Counted from the stretch's first letter, positions 8,159 through 16,591 are shown. The stretch is 64,000 bases of DNA from Paenibacillus albus (GCF_003952225.1 NZ_CP034437.1:3096501-3160500); one strand, 5' to 3'. The notes: generated by a model from the letters alone, not told the origin. Translations and numbers: made by a program.

Positions 8159-8740
8159 ATGAACTTAACGCCATACGTAATTGAATCGACGAATCGCGGG
8201 GAGCGCAGCTATGATATTTATTCGCGGCTGCTCAAGGACCGCATTGTGATGGTGAGCGGTGAGATTGAAGATCAGATGGCGAATTCTATCGTGGCGCAGC
8301 TGCTCTTCCTTGCGGCCGATGATCCGGATAAAGATATCCACCTGTACATTAACAGCCCTGGCGGTTCAGTAACGGCTGGCTTCTCTATTTATGACACCAT
8401 GCAGTTCATTAAGCCGGATGTCTCGACGATATGTACCGGTTTTGCAGCGAGCTTCGGTGCAATTCTGCTCGCAGGTGGAGCGAAGGGGAAACGTTTCGTG
8501 CTTCCGAATAGCGAGGTTATGATCCATCAGCCGCTTGGCGGAGCCAGAGGGCAGGCCTCCGATATTCAAATTCATGCGAGCTGGATTCTGAAGACGCGCG
8601 AGAAGATAAACAAGCTGCTCGCGAGCCATACCGGACAGACCGTGGAGCAGATTGAGCGCGATTCCGACCGAGACCGTTTCATGAGCGCATCGGATGCAGT
8701 CGCTTACGGCATCGTCGATCGTGTAATCGAACAGCAATAG
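8159..8740 (+). CDS. clpP: ClpP serine protease subunit
   Basis: This is the proteolytic core subunit of the Clp protease, which forms a 14-mer and degrades substrates unfolded by ClpC/ClpX-type ATPases. ATG 8159 gives 193 residues with the exact catalytic triad Ser98 (GFAASFGA), His123 ([10 protein letters not shown]) and Asp172 (SDRDRFMS). Another in-frame ATG at 8150 touches its ribosome site AGAGG (8145-8149), so 8159 is preferred. The residue after the catalytic serine is Phe where most ClpPs have Met. Lying beside a sigma factor and away from any Clp ATPase, it may be a second ClpP paralogue; the rest of the genome is needed to tell. Confidence 0.92.
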   Translation: MNLTPYVIESTNRGERSYDIYSRLLKDRIVMVSGEIEDQMANSIVAQLLFLAADDPDKDIHLYINSPGGSVTAGFSIYDTMQFIKPDVSTICTGFAASFGAILLAGGAKGKRFVLPNSEVMIHQPLGGARGQASDIQIHASWILKTREKINKLLASHTGQTVEQIERDSDRDRFMSASDAVAYGIVDRVIEQQ

Positions 8741-8747
8741 AACGACA

Positions 8748-8785
8748 AAGCGGGCACTTCCAGTAGAGGAGTGCCCGCTTATTTT
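8748..8785. terminator. Bidirectional terminator between clpP and yqzF
   Basis: AAGCGGGCACT (8748-8758) pairs with AGTGCCCGCTT (8770-8780), extended inward by CC/GG. It lies between convergent genes and can serve both. Confidence 0.85.
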
Positions 8786-8799
8786 GCATACATCAAAGG

Positions 8800-9096
8800 T
8801 TATACGCCTGGCCGAGGTGGGCGAGGCCGCTTCTGGCGATAACGTGGCGCAACATAGTTGCGCTTACGGTCGCGATAAAACGTCCAGCCGCCGATGAAAG
8901 CAACGCCGATCAGGAACAGCGCAAGTCCGCCTAGAAACATCCACCATTCAAAATGGCGTACGCTTACGGTTTCATCTCCGAAAGATGAGAAATAATGAAA
9001 TACAGCATCCTTCATTAGCAGGAAGCCATATGTGGCTCCAATACCTGGAATAACGAGCAATAGGACAGCTATAAATCGAATGATAACTTGTTTCAT
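8800..9096 (-). CDS. yqzF: DUF2627 membrane protein (YqzF-like)
   Basis: This 98-residue protein has two transmembrane helices (about residues 5-27 and 50-72) and a basic, Pro/Arg-rich C-terminus. Size, topology and the motif FYRDRKRNY match DUF2627; the Bacillus member YqzF also lies beside the bkd operon. On the minus strand, ATG 9096 follows an AGGGGG ribosome site. It is convergent with clpP and divergent from the dehydrogenase genes. Molecular function is unknown. Confidence 0.8.
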   Translation of the reverse strand: MKQVIIRFIAVLLLVIPGIGATYGFLLMKDAVFHYFSSFGDETVSVRHFEWWMFLGGLALFLIGVAFIGGWTFYRDRKRNYVAPRYRQKRPRPPRPGV

Positions 9097-9250
9097 ACGT
9101 CAATAAATCCCCCTGTACACATGCAGCAGATACGCTATTATCATACCTTTTTCCGACCTGACTTGTCCATTTCAGGGGGATGTTTTCTAAAGTGAGCGAA
9201 AAAGGTACAATGGGAATGTATAGCAAGGTGAATTGGAGAGGGGAACGAAC

Positions 9251-10678
9251 ATGACATTACAATGCGATTTGGCCATTATCGGCGGAGGCATTGCAGGATA
9301 TACAGCCGCAATCCGGGCGGCACAAGCGGGCAAGAAGGTCATTATCGTCGAGAGAGAGAAGCTCGGTGGCACATGTTTACATAAAGGCTGTATACCAAGC
9401 AAATCGCTGCTGCACAGTGCAGATATCTATGCAAAGCTGCGTGAAGCGGACAAGTACGGCATCGCTGTAGCTGATGGCGCGATCAGCATTGATTTTCCGA
9501 AGGTACAGCAGCGCAAAGTGAATACGGTTGAAGGACTATATAAAGGATTGCAGTATTTGATGCGCAAGCATGAGATTACGGTTATAAAAGGAAGAGGGCG
9601 CGTAATTGGACCTTCGATCTTCTCGCCTAAAAGCGGCAGCGTCGCGGTTGAGTATGATGATGGCGAGATGGAAACAATCGTGCCGACGAATCTCATTATC
9701 GCAACAGGCTCACGTCCTCGCACACTTCCAGGCCTGGAGCCGGTTCCGGGCCAATTGATGACAAGCGATGAAGCGCTTGAGATGGACAACCTGCCGAGCT
9801 CCATGCTTATTATCGGCGGGGGTGTTATTGGTGTCGAATGGGCTTCTTTGCTCATTGATTTCGGAATCGAAGTGACGCTTGTTGAAGCTGCCTCCCGCCT
9901 GCTGCCAGGTGAAGATGCAGAAAGCTCGGCAGAGCTGACAAAGCAGCTGCGCCGCCGTGGCGTGCGTATTCTAACAGGCATTCAATTGAAACTGGAGACG
10001 TATACGTATAGTGATGGACAAGCTTCAATTACGGCTGACACGTCGGACGGTACGGTAGTTCTGAATGCAGAGCGTCTGCTCGTATCCGTTGGCCGCCAGG
10101 CGAATGTCGAGGAAATCGGGCTTGAGAATACCGATGTTCGCGTCGAGAAGGGCGTCATTCGTGTGAATAGCTTCTTCCAGACGAATGAGCCGCATATCTA
10201 TGCGATTGGCGATGTGAACGGCGGGCTTCAGCTGGCACATGCAGCTGCGCATGAAGCGATTGTAGCCGTTGATCATATACTCGGCGGCAAGGACCAGGCA
10301 CCAGACCATTCTCGAATTCCGCGGGCGATTTACTCGCGACCTGAGATTGCTTCGATCGGTCTTACCGAAGACGAAGCACGCAAACAGGGACATGATATTA
10401 AAGTCGGTAAAGTGCCGTTCCAGGCCATTGGCAAGGCGCATGTGCTTGGAGAAACCGAAGGCTTCGCGAAAGTCATTGCAGACGCGAAGACAAGCGATGT
10501 ACTAGGCGTTCATCTCGTCGGCCCGCATGCGACGGACCTGTTGTCAGAAGCCTCGCTCGCGATGCTGCTCAATGCAACGCCGTGGGAAGTCGGCCAAGTG
10601 ATTCACCCGCATCCGACGTTGTCGGAAGTTATTGGTGAAGCAATGCTCGCCGTGAACGGAAAATCAATCGCATTTTAG
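9251..10678 (+). CDS. lpdA: Dihydrolipoyl dehydrogenase (E3 of branched-chain 2-oxoacid dehydrogenase)
   Basis: This flavoprotein reoxidises dihydrolipoyl groups with NAD+. N-terminal FAD-binding motif GGGIAGYTAA is followed by the redox-active disulfide GGTCLHKGCIPSKSLL. The NAD-binding motif is IGGGVIGVEWA, the second FAD motif is IYAIGDVNG, and the C-terminal catalytic His-Glu lies in HPHPTLSEVIGEA. ATG 9251 (475 residues) follows GAGAGGGGA; the frame also opens at TTG 9233 but that codon is part of the ribosome-site region. The following E1 and E2 genes indicate a branched-chain complex (LpdV/BkdD type). There is a 158-base gap before E1 alpha. Confidence 0.95.
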   Translation: MTLQCDLAIIGGGIAGYTAAIRAAQAGKKVIIVEREKLGGTCLHKGCIPSKSLLHSADIYAKLREADKYGIAVADGAISIDFPKVQQRKVNTVEGLYKGLQYLMRKHEITVIKGRGRVIGPSIFSPKSGSVAVEYDDGEMETIVPTNLIIATGSRPRTLPGLEPVPGQLMTSDEALEMDNLPSSMLIIGGGVIGVEWASLLIDFGIEVTLVEAASRLLPGEDAESSAELTKQLRRRGVRILTGIQLKLETYTYSDGQASITADTSDGTVVLNAERLLVSVGRQANVEEIGLENTDVRVEKGVIRVNSFFQTNEPHIYAIGDVNGGLQLAHAAAHEAIVAVDHILGGKDQAPDHSRIPRAIYSRPEIASIGLTEDEARKQGHDIKVGKVPFQAIGKAHVLGETEGFAKVIADAKTSDVLGVHLVGPHATDLLSEASLAMLLNATPWEVGQVIHPHPTLSEVIGEAMLAVNGKSIAF

Positions 10679-10772
10679 GCGGCTGCTGCATCTTTATATA
10701 GTAAACACCTTTCTCAATAAATCGCTTACACGAGTCCATGGATCCAACATTTCTTTTTCAGAAGAACTCGGT

Positions 10773-10811
10773 TATAATGGGTATAGTCAAGTCTTAGTAC
10801 CTGGTTATAAT
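10773..10811 (+). promoter_or_regulatory. Two perfect -10 hexamers upstream of the E1 alpha gene
   Basis: TATAAT occurs at 10773-10778 and again at 10806-10811, 59 and 26 bases before the ATG. Neither has a clear TTGACA partner, so these are suggestive of an internal promoter separating lpdA from the rest. Confidence 0.35.
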
Positions 10812-10836
10812 AGCAGCTAAAAGGAGGGCATCCCTC

Positions 10837-11871
10837 ATGACACAATCCGAATCCGCCGTGACGCAATCCAGACATGCGGCACTTGGCCTTACGGACGAGC
10901 AAGCCATTGAAATGTATAAGCTTATGAATACCGCCCGCAAGTACGATGAGCGCTGTTTGCTTCTGCAACGGGCAGGGAAAATCAAATTTCACGTATCCGG
11001 TATCGGCCAGGAAGCCGCGCAAGTTGGCGCTGCGTTCGCGCTAGACCGGGATCAAGACTACTACTTGCCATATTACCGCGATTACGCGTTCGTACTGTCT
11101 GTTGGCATGACGCTGCGCGAGCTGATGCTGTGCATCTTCTCGAAAGCGGATGATCCGAACAGCGGCGGCCGTCAAATGCCGGGCCACTTCGGAAGCAAAC
11201 GTCTACGTATCGTTACGGGCTCGAGTCCGGTTACGACGCAGGTTCCACATGCAGTCGGCTTTGCGCTTGCAGCGAAGATGAAGAAGAAGGATTTCGTTTC
11301 CTTCGTAACGTTTGGGGACGGCTCCAGCAACCAAGGGGACTTCCATGAAGGCGCGAACTTTGCTGGCGTGCACAAGCTTCCGGTCATTTTCATGTGCGAG
11401 AATAATCATTATGCGATCTCGGTTCCGCTGCACAAGCAAGTAAGCGGCAAAATCGCTGACCGCGCGCTTGGATACGGTTTCCCGGGCGTAGCCGTAGATG
11501 GCAATGATCCGCTCGAGGTTTACCGCGTTATGAAAGAAGCGCGTCAGCGTGCGGCTAAAGGTGATGGACCGACACTCGTGGAAGCAGTCATGTACCGGTT
11601 GTCTCCGCATTCAACTTCCGATGAGGATATGGCCTACCGGACTAAAGAAGAAGTAGATGCGCACCGCGACAAAGACGGCATTCCGAAATTCAAACAATAT
11701 TTGATCGACTGCGGTATCTGGAGCGAAGAGAAGGAAGCAGCGATGCTGCAGGAGATTAAGGCTGCACTCGACGATGCGACATCTTTTGGCGATAAGGCGC
11801 CGTTCCCAGAGCCTGAAGATATTTTGAAACATGTATATGCCGACGATTCACAAGGCGAAGGAGGACGCTAA
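10837..11871 (+). CDS. bkdAA: Branched-chain 2-oxoacid dehydrogenase E1, alpha subunit
   Basis: This 344-residue protein is the thiamine-diphosphate-binding half of E1, which decarboxylates the 2-oxoacids of Val, Leu and Ile. The TPP motif begins with GDGSSNQGDFHEGANFA and ends in CENNHYAIS, the classic GDG...NN spacing. YRDYAF and GRQMPGHF are further E1 alpha landmarks. ATG with AAAGGAGGG upstream. It is followed one base after its stop by the beta subunit, so translation is probably coupled. In spore-formers this complex supplies primers for branched-chain fatty acids. Confidence 0.94.
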   Translation: MTQSESAVTQSRHAALGLTDEQAIEMYKLMNTARKYDERCLLLQRAGKIKFHVSGIGQEAAQVGAAFALDRDQDYYLPYYRDYAFVLSVGMTLRELMLCIFSKADDPNSGGRQMPGHFGSKRLRIVTGSSPVTTQVPHAVGFALAAKMKKKDFVSFVTFGDGSSNQGDFHEGANFAGVHKLPVIFMCENNHYAISVPLHKQVSGKIADRALGYGFPGVAVDGNDPLEVYRVMKEARQRAAKGDGPTLVEAVMYRLSPHSTSDEDMAYRTKEEVDAHRDKDGIPKFKQYLIDCGIWSEEKEAAMLQEIKAALDDATSFGDKAPFPEPEDILKHVYADDSQGEGGR

Positions 11872-11872
11872 C

Positions 11873-12856
11873 ATGCCGAAGATGGACTATATTGATGCGA
11901 TCCGCCTCGCAATGAAGGAAGAAATGGAACGCGACGAGAACGTGTTCGTTCTGGGGGAAGACGTTGGCTATAAAGGCGGCGTGTTCACAACGACCAAAGG
12001 ACTGCTCGCGCAGTTCGGCGAGGAGCGCGTGCTTGATACACCTCTTGCTGAATCTGCGATTGCCGGCGTAGCAATCGGAGCGGCGATGTACGGCATGAAG
12101 CCGATCGCCGAAATGCAGTATTCCGACTTCATGTTCCCGGCAACGAACCAGATCATCAGCGAAGCGGCGAAGATCCGCTATCGTTCGAATAACGATTGGG
12201 ACTGCCCGATCGTCATCCGTGCTCCGATTGGCGGCGGCATCTTCGGCGGCCTGTACCACTCGCAATGCCCGGAGTCGGTCTTCTTCGGGACACCAGGACT
12301 TAAGATTGTAGCTCCGTACACGGCGTATGATGCAAAGGGTTTGCTCAAAGCGGCGGTTCGCGACCCAGACCCGGTTCTCTTCTTCGAGAATAAGAAGTGC
12401 TACAAGCTTGTTTCGGGAGATGTGCCGGAAGACGATTATATCGTTCCGATCGGCAAATCGAATGTCCTGCGCGAAGGCGACGATATTACAGTCATCAGCT
12501 ACAGCTTGCCGCTGCATTTCATTATGGAAGCAGCCGAGGAGCTTGAAGCAGAAGGCATTACCGCGCATGTGGTCGATCTTCGTTCGCTGCAGCCGCTTGA
12601 TACGAACGGCATTCTTACTGCTGCCCGCCGTACGGGCAAAGTACTTATCATTCATGAAGATAATAAATTCGGCGGCATCGGCGCTGAGGTTTCGGCCATC
12701 ATCGCAGAAGAAATGCTCTATGAGCTGGATGCGCCAATTATGCGTCTATGCGGTCCTGATGTTCCGCCAATGCCGATCAACCCGCCGGGCGAGAAATTCT
12801 TTATGCTCAATAAAGATAAAGTAAAAGACGCGATGAAGAAACTCGCGCTCTATTAG
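11873..12856 (+). CDS. bkdAB: Branched-chain 2-oxoacid dehydrogenase E1, beta subunit
   Basis: This 327-residue transketolase-like subunit pairs with the preceding alpha subunit. Landmarks are VLGEDVGYKGGVF, DTPLAESAIAGVAIGAA and the C-terminal DVPPMPINPPGEKFF. ATG 11873 lies nine bases after AAGGAGG (located in the alpha-subunit end); an upstream in-frame ATG at 11831 lies inside the alpha gene and is less likely. It shares the operon with E1 alpha and E2. Confidence 0.94.
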   Translation: MPKMDYIDAIRLAMKEEMERDENVFVLGEDVGYKGGVFTTTKGLLAQFGEERVLDTPLAESAIAGVAIGAAMYGMKPIAEMQYSDFMFPATNQIISEAAKIRYRSNNDWDCPIVIRAPIGGGIFGGLYHSQCPESVFFGTPGLKIVAPYTAYDAKGLLKAAVRDPDPVLFFENKKCYKLVSGDVPEDDYIVPIGKSNVLREGDDITVISYSLPLHFIMEAAEELEAEGITAHVVDLRSLQPLDTNGILTAARRTGKVLIIHEDNKFGGIGAEVSAIIAEEMLYELDAPIMRLCGPDVPPMPINPPGEKFFMLNKDKVKDAMKKLALY

Positions 12857-12906
12857 GATATTGGGAAAGCAAAGCTCTAACTTGAAACATGTAAGGAGTG
12901 GTCGGA

Positions 12907-14298
12907 TTGAAGAAAGTGACGGAAGTCATCATGCCGCAACTCGCAGAATCACTCGTCTCCGCAACCATCGACAAATGGCTGAAGCAACCGGGCGATGTCA
13001 TCGACATGTACGAGCCGATCTGTGAAATTGTCACCGATAAAGTAAACGCTGAACTGCCCTCGACCATTCAAGGGAAGCTGGTTCAAATATTAGTCGGCGC
13101 TGGCGAGACGGTACCTGTCGGTACGCCGGTTTGTCTGATTGAAATCGAGGAAGAAGGAGCCGGTGATGCGACTTCGGCTCCTGCTCCTTCGGCGCAGCAA
13201 ACCACTGCAGCTCCGCAACAAAGCAATGTTGGCAGCAACGAGCGAGCAGCTGTGCGCGCGCAGGGCGCAGCTTCGGAAGCATCTGGAGACGGTAACGATA
13301 GCATGCGCTATCGTTACTCGCCGGCGGTGCAGCAGTTGGCGGCCGAGCACGGAATCAATTTGTCCCACATCCAAGGGACAGGCATCGGCGGACGGATTAC
13401 GCGCAAGGATGTGCTTGAATACGTTGCGTCCGGTCGCGGAGCGAGCGCTCCTGCGGCTCCTAGCGTGAGCAGTGCGACGGTTCAGCCGCAGCAGCAGAAT
13501 TATGTTTCGAAGGATCCGGTTCGTTCGACAGGACTTCATCTGTCGGAGACGCCGCGCATTCCGAAAGTAGAGATCGAAGGCCAGCAAGTGCCGGGACGCA
13601 GCGAATATTTCATCGATGTAACTCCTGTACGCAATGCAATTGCGCGTAATATGCGCCAGAGCGTCACCGAAATTCCGCATGCTTGGATGATGATGGAAGT
13701 TGATGTGACTGACCTCGTCAGCCTCCGCAATAAGCTGAAGGATGACTTCAAGAAGCGCGAAGGCGTGAACCTTACTTACCTCGCATTCTGGGTCAAAGCG
13801 GTCGTGAATGCAATTAAAGATTTCCCGATCATGAACTCGGTCTGGGCGGTCGACAAAATCATCGTCAAGCGCGACATTCATATTGGCCTTGCGGTCGGTA
13901 CGGAAGACGCGGTGAAGGTGCCGGTTATCAAGAACGCGGACCAGAAGAACATTGCCGGTCTTGCTCGCGAGATTGAAGATCTGGCGCGTAAAACACGCGA
14001 TGGCAAGCTGACGCTCTCCGATATGGATGGCGGCACATTCACAGTGAACAATACGGGTTCGTTCGGTTCGATCTTATCGTACCCAATCATTAACTACCCG
14101 CAGGCTGCGATTGTCACTTGCGAATCCATCGTGAAGCGTCCTGTCGTCATTAACGATATGATTGCGGTTCGTTCGATGGCGAACATCTGCTTGTCGCTCG
14201 ACCATCGGATTCTGGACGGTGTCATCTGCGGACGATTCTTGCAGCGTGTGAAAGAAAATCTCGAAGGCTTCAATCTGGAAAGCACGAAGCTGTATTAG
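12907..14298 (+). CDS. bkdB: Branched-chain 2-oxoacid dehydrogenase E2 (dihydrolipoyl acyltransferase)
   Basis: This is the core subunit that transfers acyl groups from E1 to CoA. An N-terminal lipoyl domain (residues 1-77) has its lipoylated Lys in EIVTDKVNAELPS. Then comes an Ala/Gln/Ser-rich linker, a peripheral subunit-binding domain (YSPAVQQLAAEHGIN...RITRKDVLEYV), a second linker and the acyltransferase domain with catalytic LDHRILDGV. TTG 12907 lies eight bases after AAGGAG (12893-12898) and is preferred over GTG 12898, which overlaps that site. 463 residues. The lipoate needed by this protein can be supplied by lipB directly downstream. Confidence 0.94.
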   Translation: MKKVTEVIMPQLAESLVSATIDKWLKQPGDVIDMYEPICEIVTDKVNAELPSTIQGKLVQILVGAGETVPVGTPVCLIEIEEEGAGDATSAPAPSAQQTTAAPQQSNVGSNERAAVRAQGAASEASGDGNDSMRYRYSPAVQQLAAEHGINLSHIQGTGIGGRITRKDVLEYVASGRGASAPAAPSVSSATVQPQQQNYVSKDPVRSTGLHLSETPRIPKVEIEGQQVPGRSEYFIDVTPVRNAIARNMRQSVTEIPHAWMMMEVDVTDLVSLRNKLKDDFKKREGVNLTYLAFWVKAVVNAIKDFPIMNSVWAVDKIIVKRDIHIGLAVGTEDAVKVPVIKNADQKNIAGLAREIEDLARKTRDGKLTLSDMDGGTFTVNNTGSFGSILSYPIINYPQAAIVTCESIVKRPVVINDMIAVRSMANICLSLDHRILDGVICGRFLQRVKENLEGFNLESTKLY

Positions 14299-14316
14299 AA
14301 AGAGGCTGAGGCACAA

Positions 14317-15051
14317 ATGACAACGAACGTGAAGACGATCGATGTTCACTATATTCCGATGGTGGGATATGCCGAAGCTTGGGATATGCAAAAAAACTAC
14401 GTGAAACAGATCGACAAGGAGGAGCGACGTGAAACGCTGCTCCTTCTTCAGCATCCGCCGACCTATACGATCGGCTCACAGAAGCATCCCGAGCATCTGC
14501 TTTATTCCGAGGAAGAATTGGCAAAACGCGGAATCGGTGTATTTCAGATCGATCGCGGAGGAGATATTACTTATCATGGGCCAGGCCAGCTTGTGGGCTA
14601 CCCGCTCTTTTATTTGGATGGGGCGAATCTAGATTTGCATGGCTACCTAAGGCAGCTGGAGCAGGCTATTATTGAATGGTTAGCTACATATGGTATTGAA
14701 GGTGGGCGTAAACCTGAATATACAGGCGTGTGGGTTGGCGATGAGAAGATTGCCGCAATTGGCGTGAAGTTTAATAAAGCAAGGACTCGCCGCGGGTTCG
14801 TGACGAGTCATGGTTTTGCGCTCAATGTGAGTGCGGGCATCGCGCAGGATGGCTTTCGCGGCATAATCCCGTGTGGTATTCAGGAGTATGCCGTCACTTC
14901 ATTCGCTGATTTGACAGGCAAGCACCTGAGTGTTGAGCAGGCTGCGCTGGAGCTTACCCCTTTTATCTGCAAGCAATTTGGGCTTGAAGTGAAAGAAGCA
15001 GCAGGCGGACTATTCGAACATCCAGCCGACACCGACGAGAAGCGTGGATAG
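14317..15051 (+). CDS. lipB: Octanoyltransferase LipB
   Basis: This enzyme moves octanoate from acyl carrier protein to lipoyl domains, the first step of lipoate synthesis. RGGDITYHGPGQLVGYP is the LipB signature. The catalytic Cys is in GIIPCGIQEYAVTS and the partner Lys in KIAAIGVK. 244 residues, near the usual 210-240. It begins 18 bases after the E2 stop with AAAGAGG upstream and so belongs to the dehydrogenase operon, tying lipoylation to its main client. Bacillus subtilis uses LipM/LipL instead of LipB, so this gene is a difference from that model. Confidence 0.93.
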   Translation: MTTNVKTIDVHYIPMVGYAEAWDMQKNYVKQIDKEERRETLLLLQHPPTYTIGSQKHPEHLLYSEEELAKRGIGVFQIDRGGDITYHGPGQLVGYPLFYLDGANLDLHGYLRQLEQAIIEWLATYGIEGGRKPEYTGVWVGDEKIAAIGVKFNKARTRRGFVTSHGFALNVSAGIAQDGFRGIIPCGIQEYAVTSFADLTGKHLSVEQAALELTPFICKQFGLEVKEAAGGLFEHPADTDEKRG

Positions 15052-15111
15052 CAGCATTGCAGCAATAAGAACCCAGATGAAAACTTTAATAAACGGATTG
15101 GAAGAACGCAT
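15010..15111 (-). CDS. prli42: Prli42-like membrane miniprotein
   Basis: This is a 33-residue frame on the minus strand, overlapping the 3' end of lipB by 42 bases. It starts at ATG 15111 and ends with TAG at 15012-15010. A strong ribosome site (GAAAGGAG, complement of 15121-15128) sits nine bases before the ATG. The peptide is one transmembrane helix: a short polar N-terminus, then FIKVFIWVLIAAMLLSTLLV, then a short tail. The pattern of a basic/polar start followed by VxxMLLSTLL-G fits Prli42, the miniprotein that tethers the stressosome to the membrane in Listeria and is conserved in Firmicutes. Family assignment is by eye only. Confidence 0.65.
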   Translation of the reverse strand: MRSSNPFIKVFIWVLIAAMLLSTLLVGVGWMFE

Positions 15112-15190
15112 GTGAGCATGCTCCTTTCGTACAGAATAAATAAGACGTTAATGTACATTGTAAACGAAAATGATGGACGGAGGAAAGCCG

Positions 15191-16324
15191 ATGATTAATG
15201 AGAAGCGTATTGTTGAGGAATTTATGGAGCTTGTCCGCGTGGACAGCGAAACGAAGAATGAGCGTCAAATCTGTGATGTGCTTACGAAAAAGCTGATCGA
15301 GCTTGGTTTGACGGTGGAAGAGGACAACGCTGCCAGCATTACGGGGCACGGAGCCGGCAACTTGATCGCGATGCTTCCAGCGAACGGACGTGAGGATGCA
15401 CCGGTTATTTTCTTCACTTCCCATATGGACACGGTAACGCCAGGTCAAGGCATTAAGCCGCAAGTAGATGAGGATGGCTACATCCGAAGCGATGGTACGA
15501 CGATTCTCGGCAGCGACGATAAGGCGGGGCTGGCTGCGATGTTCGAGATGGTTCGCGTATTGAAGGAGAACAATATCCCACATGGCCCGATTCAGTTCGT
15601 CATCACCGTCGGTGAGGAGAGTGGACTTGTTGGCGCAGCAGCGCTGGATAGCTCGAAGCTGAAGGCGAAGTTCGGCTTTGCGCTTGATTCGAACGGTCCG
15701 ATTGGCGATATTGCCGTAGCAGCGCCTTCCCAAATGAAAATTACGATCAAAATCTATGGCAAATCCGCACACGCCGGCGTTAACCCGGAAGACGGCATCA
15801 GCGCGATTCAAGTAGCGGGCAAAGCGATTTCGCGCATGAAGCTTGGCCGCATTGATCATGAGACAACAGCCAATATCGGACGTTTCGAAGGCGGCGGCGC
15901 AACGAATATCGTGTGCGACTACGTGAAGCTCGACGCTGAGGCGCGCAGTATCGTCATGGAGAAGCTCGATAAACAAGTCGAACAGATGCGTGAAGCCGTT
16001 GAGGCGGTCGTAGCGGAGTATGGAGCAAAAGCTGAATTCGAAGCTAAGCTGATGTACCCATCGTTCAACTTCAACGATGGCGATCCGGTTGTTGAACTTG
16101 CAAAAGCGGCGATTGAGAAGATCGGCAGAACGCCGAAGCTGTTCCATTCCGGCGGTGGCAGCGATGCGAATGTCTTCAACGGACATGGCGTTCCGACGGT
16201 TAACCTCGCGATTGGTTACGAGCATATTCATACGACGAAAGAGCAAATTAAAGTGGCGGATCTTGTGAAGACAGCTGAGCTCACAGTATCGATTGTGGAA
16301 CAGGCTGCGAAGCAGAAAGCGTAA
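15191..16324 (+). CDS. M20-family metallopeptidase (PepT/YqjE-like)
   Basis: This 377-residue zinc peptidase is of the M20 tripeptidase/carboxypeptidase type. Metal ligands and catalytic residues are visible: FTSHMDTVTPG, LGSDDKAGLAA and VGEESGLVGA, with a dimerisation domain in the middle (GKSAHAGVNPEDG) and the C-terminal GGGSDANVFNGHG with a final His region. ATG 15191 follows GGAGGAAAG; the ATG at 15170 is too far upstream of that site to use it. The Bacillus homologue is YqjE. It likely recycles small peptides in the cytoplasm; substrate not deducible. Confidence 0.9.
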   Translation: MINEKRIVEEFMELVRVDSETKNERQICDVLTKKLIELGLTVEEDNAASITGHGAGNLIAMLPANGREDAPVIFFTSHMDTVTPGQGIKPQVDEDGYIRSDGTTILGSDDKAGLAAMFEMVRVLKENNIPHGPIQFVITVGEESGLVGAAALDSSKLKAKFGFALDSNGPIGDIAVAAPSQMKITIKIYGKSAHAGVNPEDGISAIQVAGKAISRMKLGRIDHETTANIGRFEGGGATNIVCDYVKLDAEARSIVMEKLDKQVEQMREAVEAVVAEYGAKAEFEAKLMYPSFNFNDGDPVVELAKAAIEKIGRTPKLFHSGGGSDANVFNGHGVPTVNLAIGYEHIHTTKEQIKVADLVKTAELTVSIVEQAAKQKA

Positions 16325-16332
16325 GCAATAGT

Positions 16333-16398
16333 AAAAGGGGTTACCTGCCGCAGCAGCGATCGCGTTCGATCGACTTTTGCAGCAAGGCAGCCCCTTTG
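16333..16398. terminator. Bidirectional terminator between the M20 peptidase and mciZ-like genes
   Basis: AAAGGGG (16334-16340) with CCCCTTT (16391-16397) and CTGCC with GGCAG form the outer stem. GATCG/CGATC forms an inner hairpin. The convergent genes on both sides support a shared terminator. Confidence 0.6.
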
Positions 16399-16432
16399 TC
16401 TTTATGCGGAGTGGTAAGATTTAATATGCGCC

Positions 16433-16591
16433 TTAATTTGCGGACTGTAAGTATTCACGAAGCGTGCGGCTAGGTTGAAGCGCTGCGAGTCCGGATTTAG
16501 TGCTGGATTTGGCCAGCAGCTTCAGCTGATGCTTGATTTCCCATGCTTTGCCGACGAGCGCCAGTTGGTTTTGTTTCGTATATTGTTTCAT
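16433..16591 (-). CDS. mciZ: MciZ-like FtsZ inhibitor miniprotein
   Basis: This 52-residue frame on the minus strand runs from ATG 16591 to TAA at 16435-16433. A ribosome site AAGGGGAG lies about seven bases upstream. The N-terminal half reads QLALVGKAWEIKHQLKLL, which closely matches the core LVGKAWEIRAKLKEY of Bacillus subtilis MciZ, the mother-cell peptide that caps FtsZ filaments and blocks the Z-ring during sporulation. In Bacillus mciZ also lies next to nudF, and here nudF is the adjacent divergent gene. The C-terminal part is about 12 residues longer than in Bacillus and has an AKSSTKSGLAALQ insert before RTLREYL. Confidence 0.75.
   Translation of the reverse strand: MKQYTKQNQLALVGKAWEIKHQLKLLAKSSTKSGLAALQPSRTLREYLQSAN

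Noticed and set aside
9097-9250. Sigma-54 (SigL) promoter for the bkd-type operon, as in Bacillus subtilis
   Set aside because: No TGGCAC-N5-TTGC-like pair found in the upstream gap.
15086-16246. Long minus-strand frame opposite the M20 peptidase; similar ones lie opposite pdp (26740-27870) and the E1 beta gene (11756-12655)
   Set aside because: Composition is that of a complement of a well-conserved gene (rich in His, Arg, Ala), with no domain motif; the plus-strand genes are certain.
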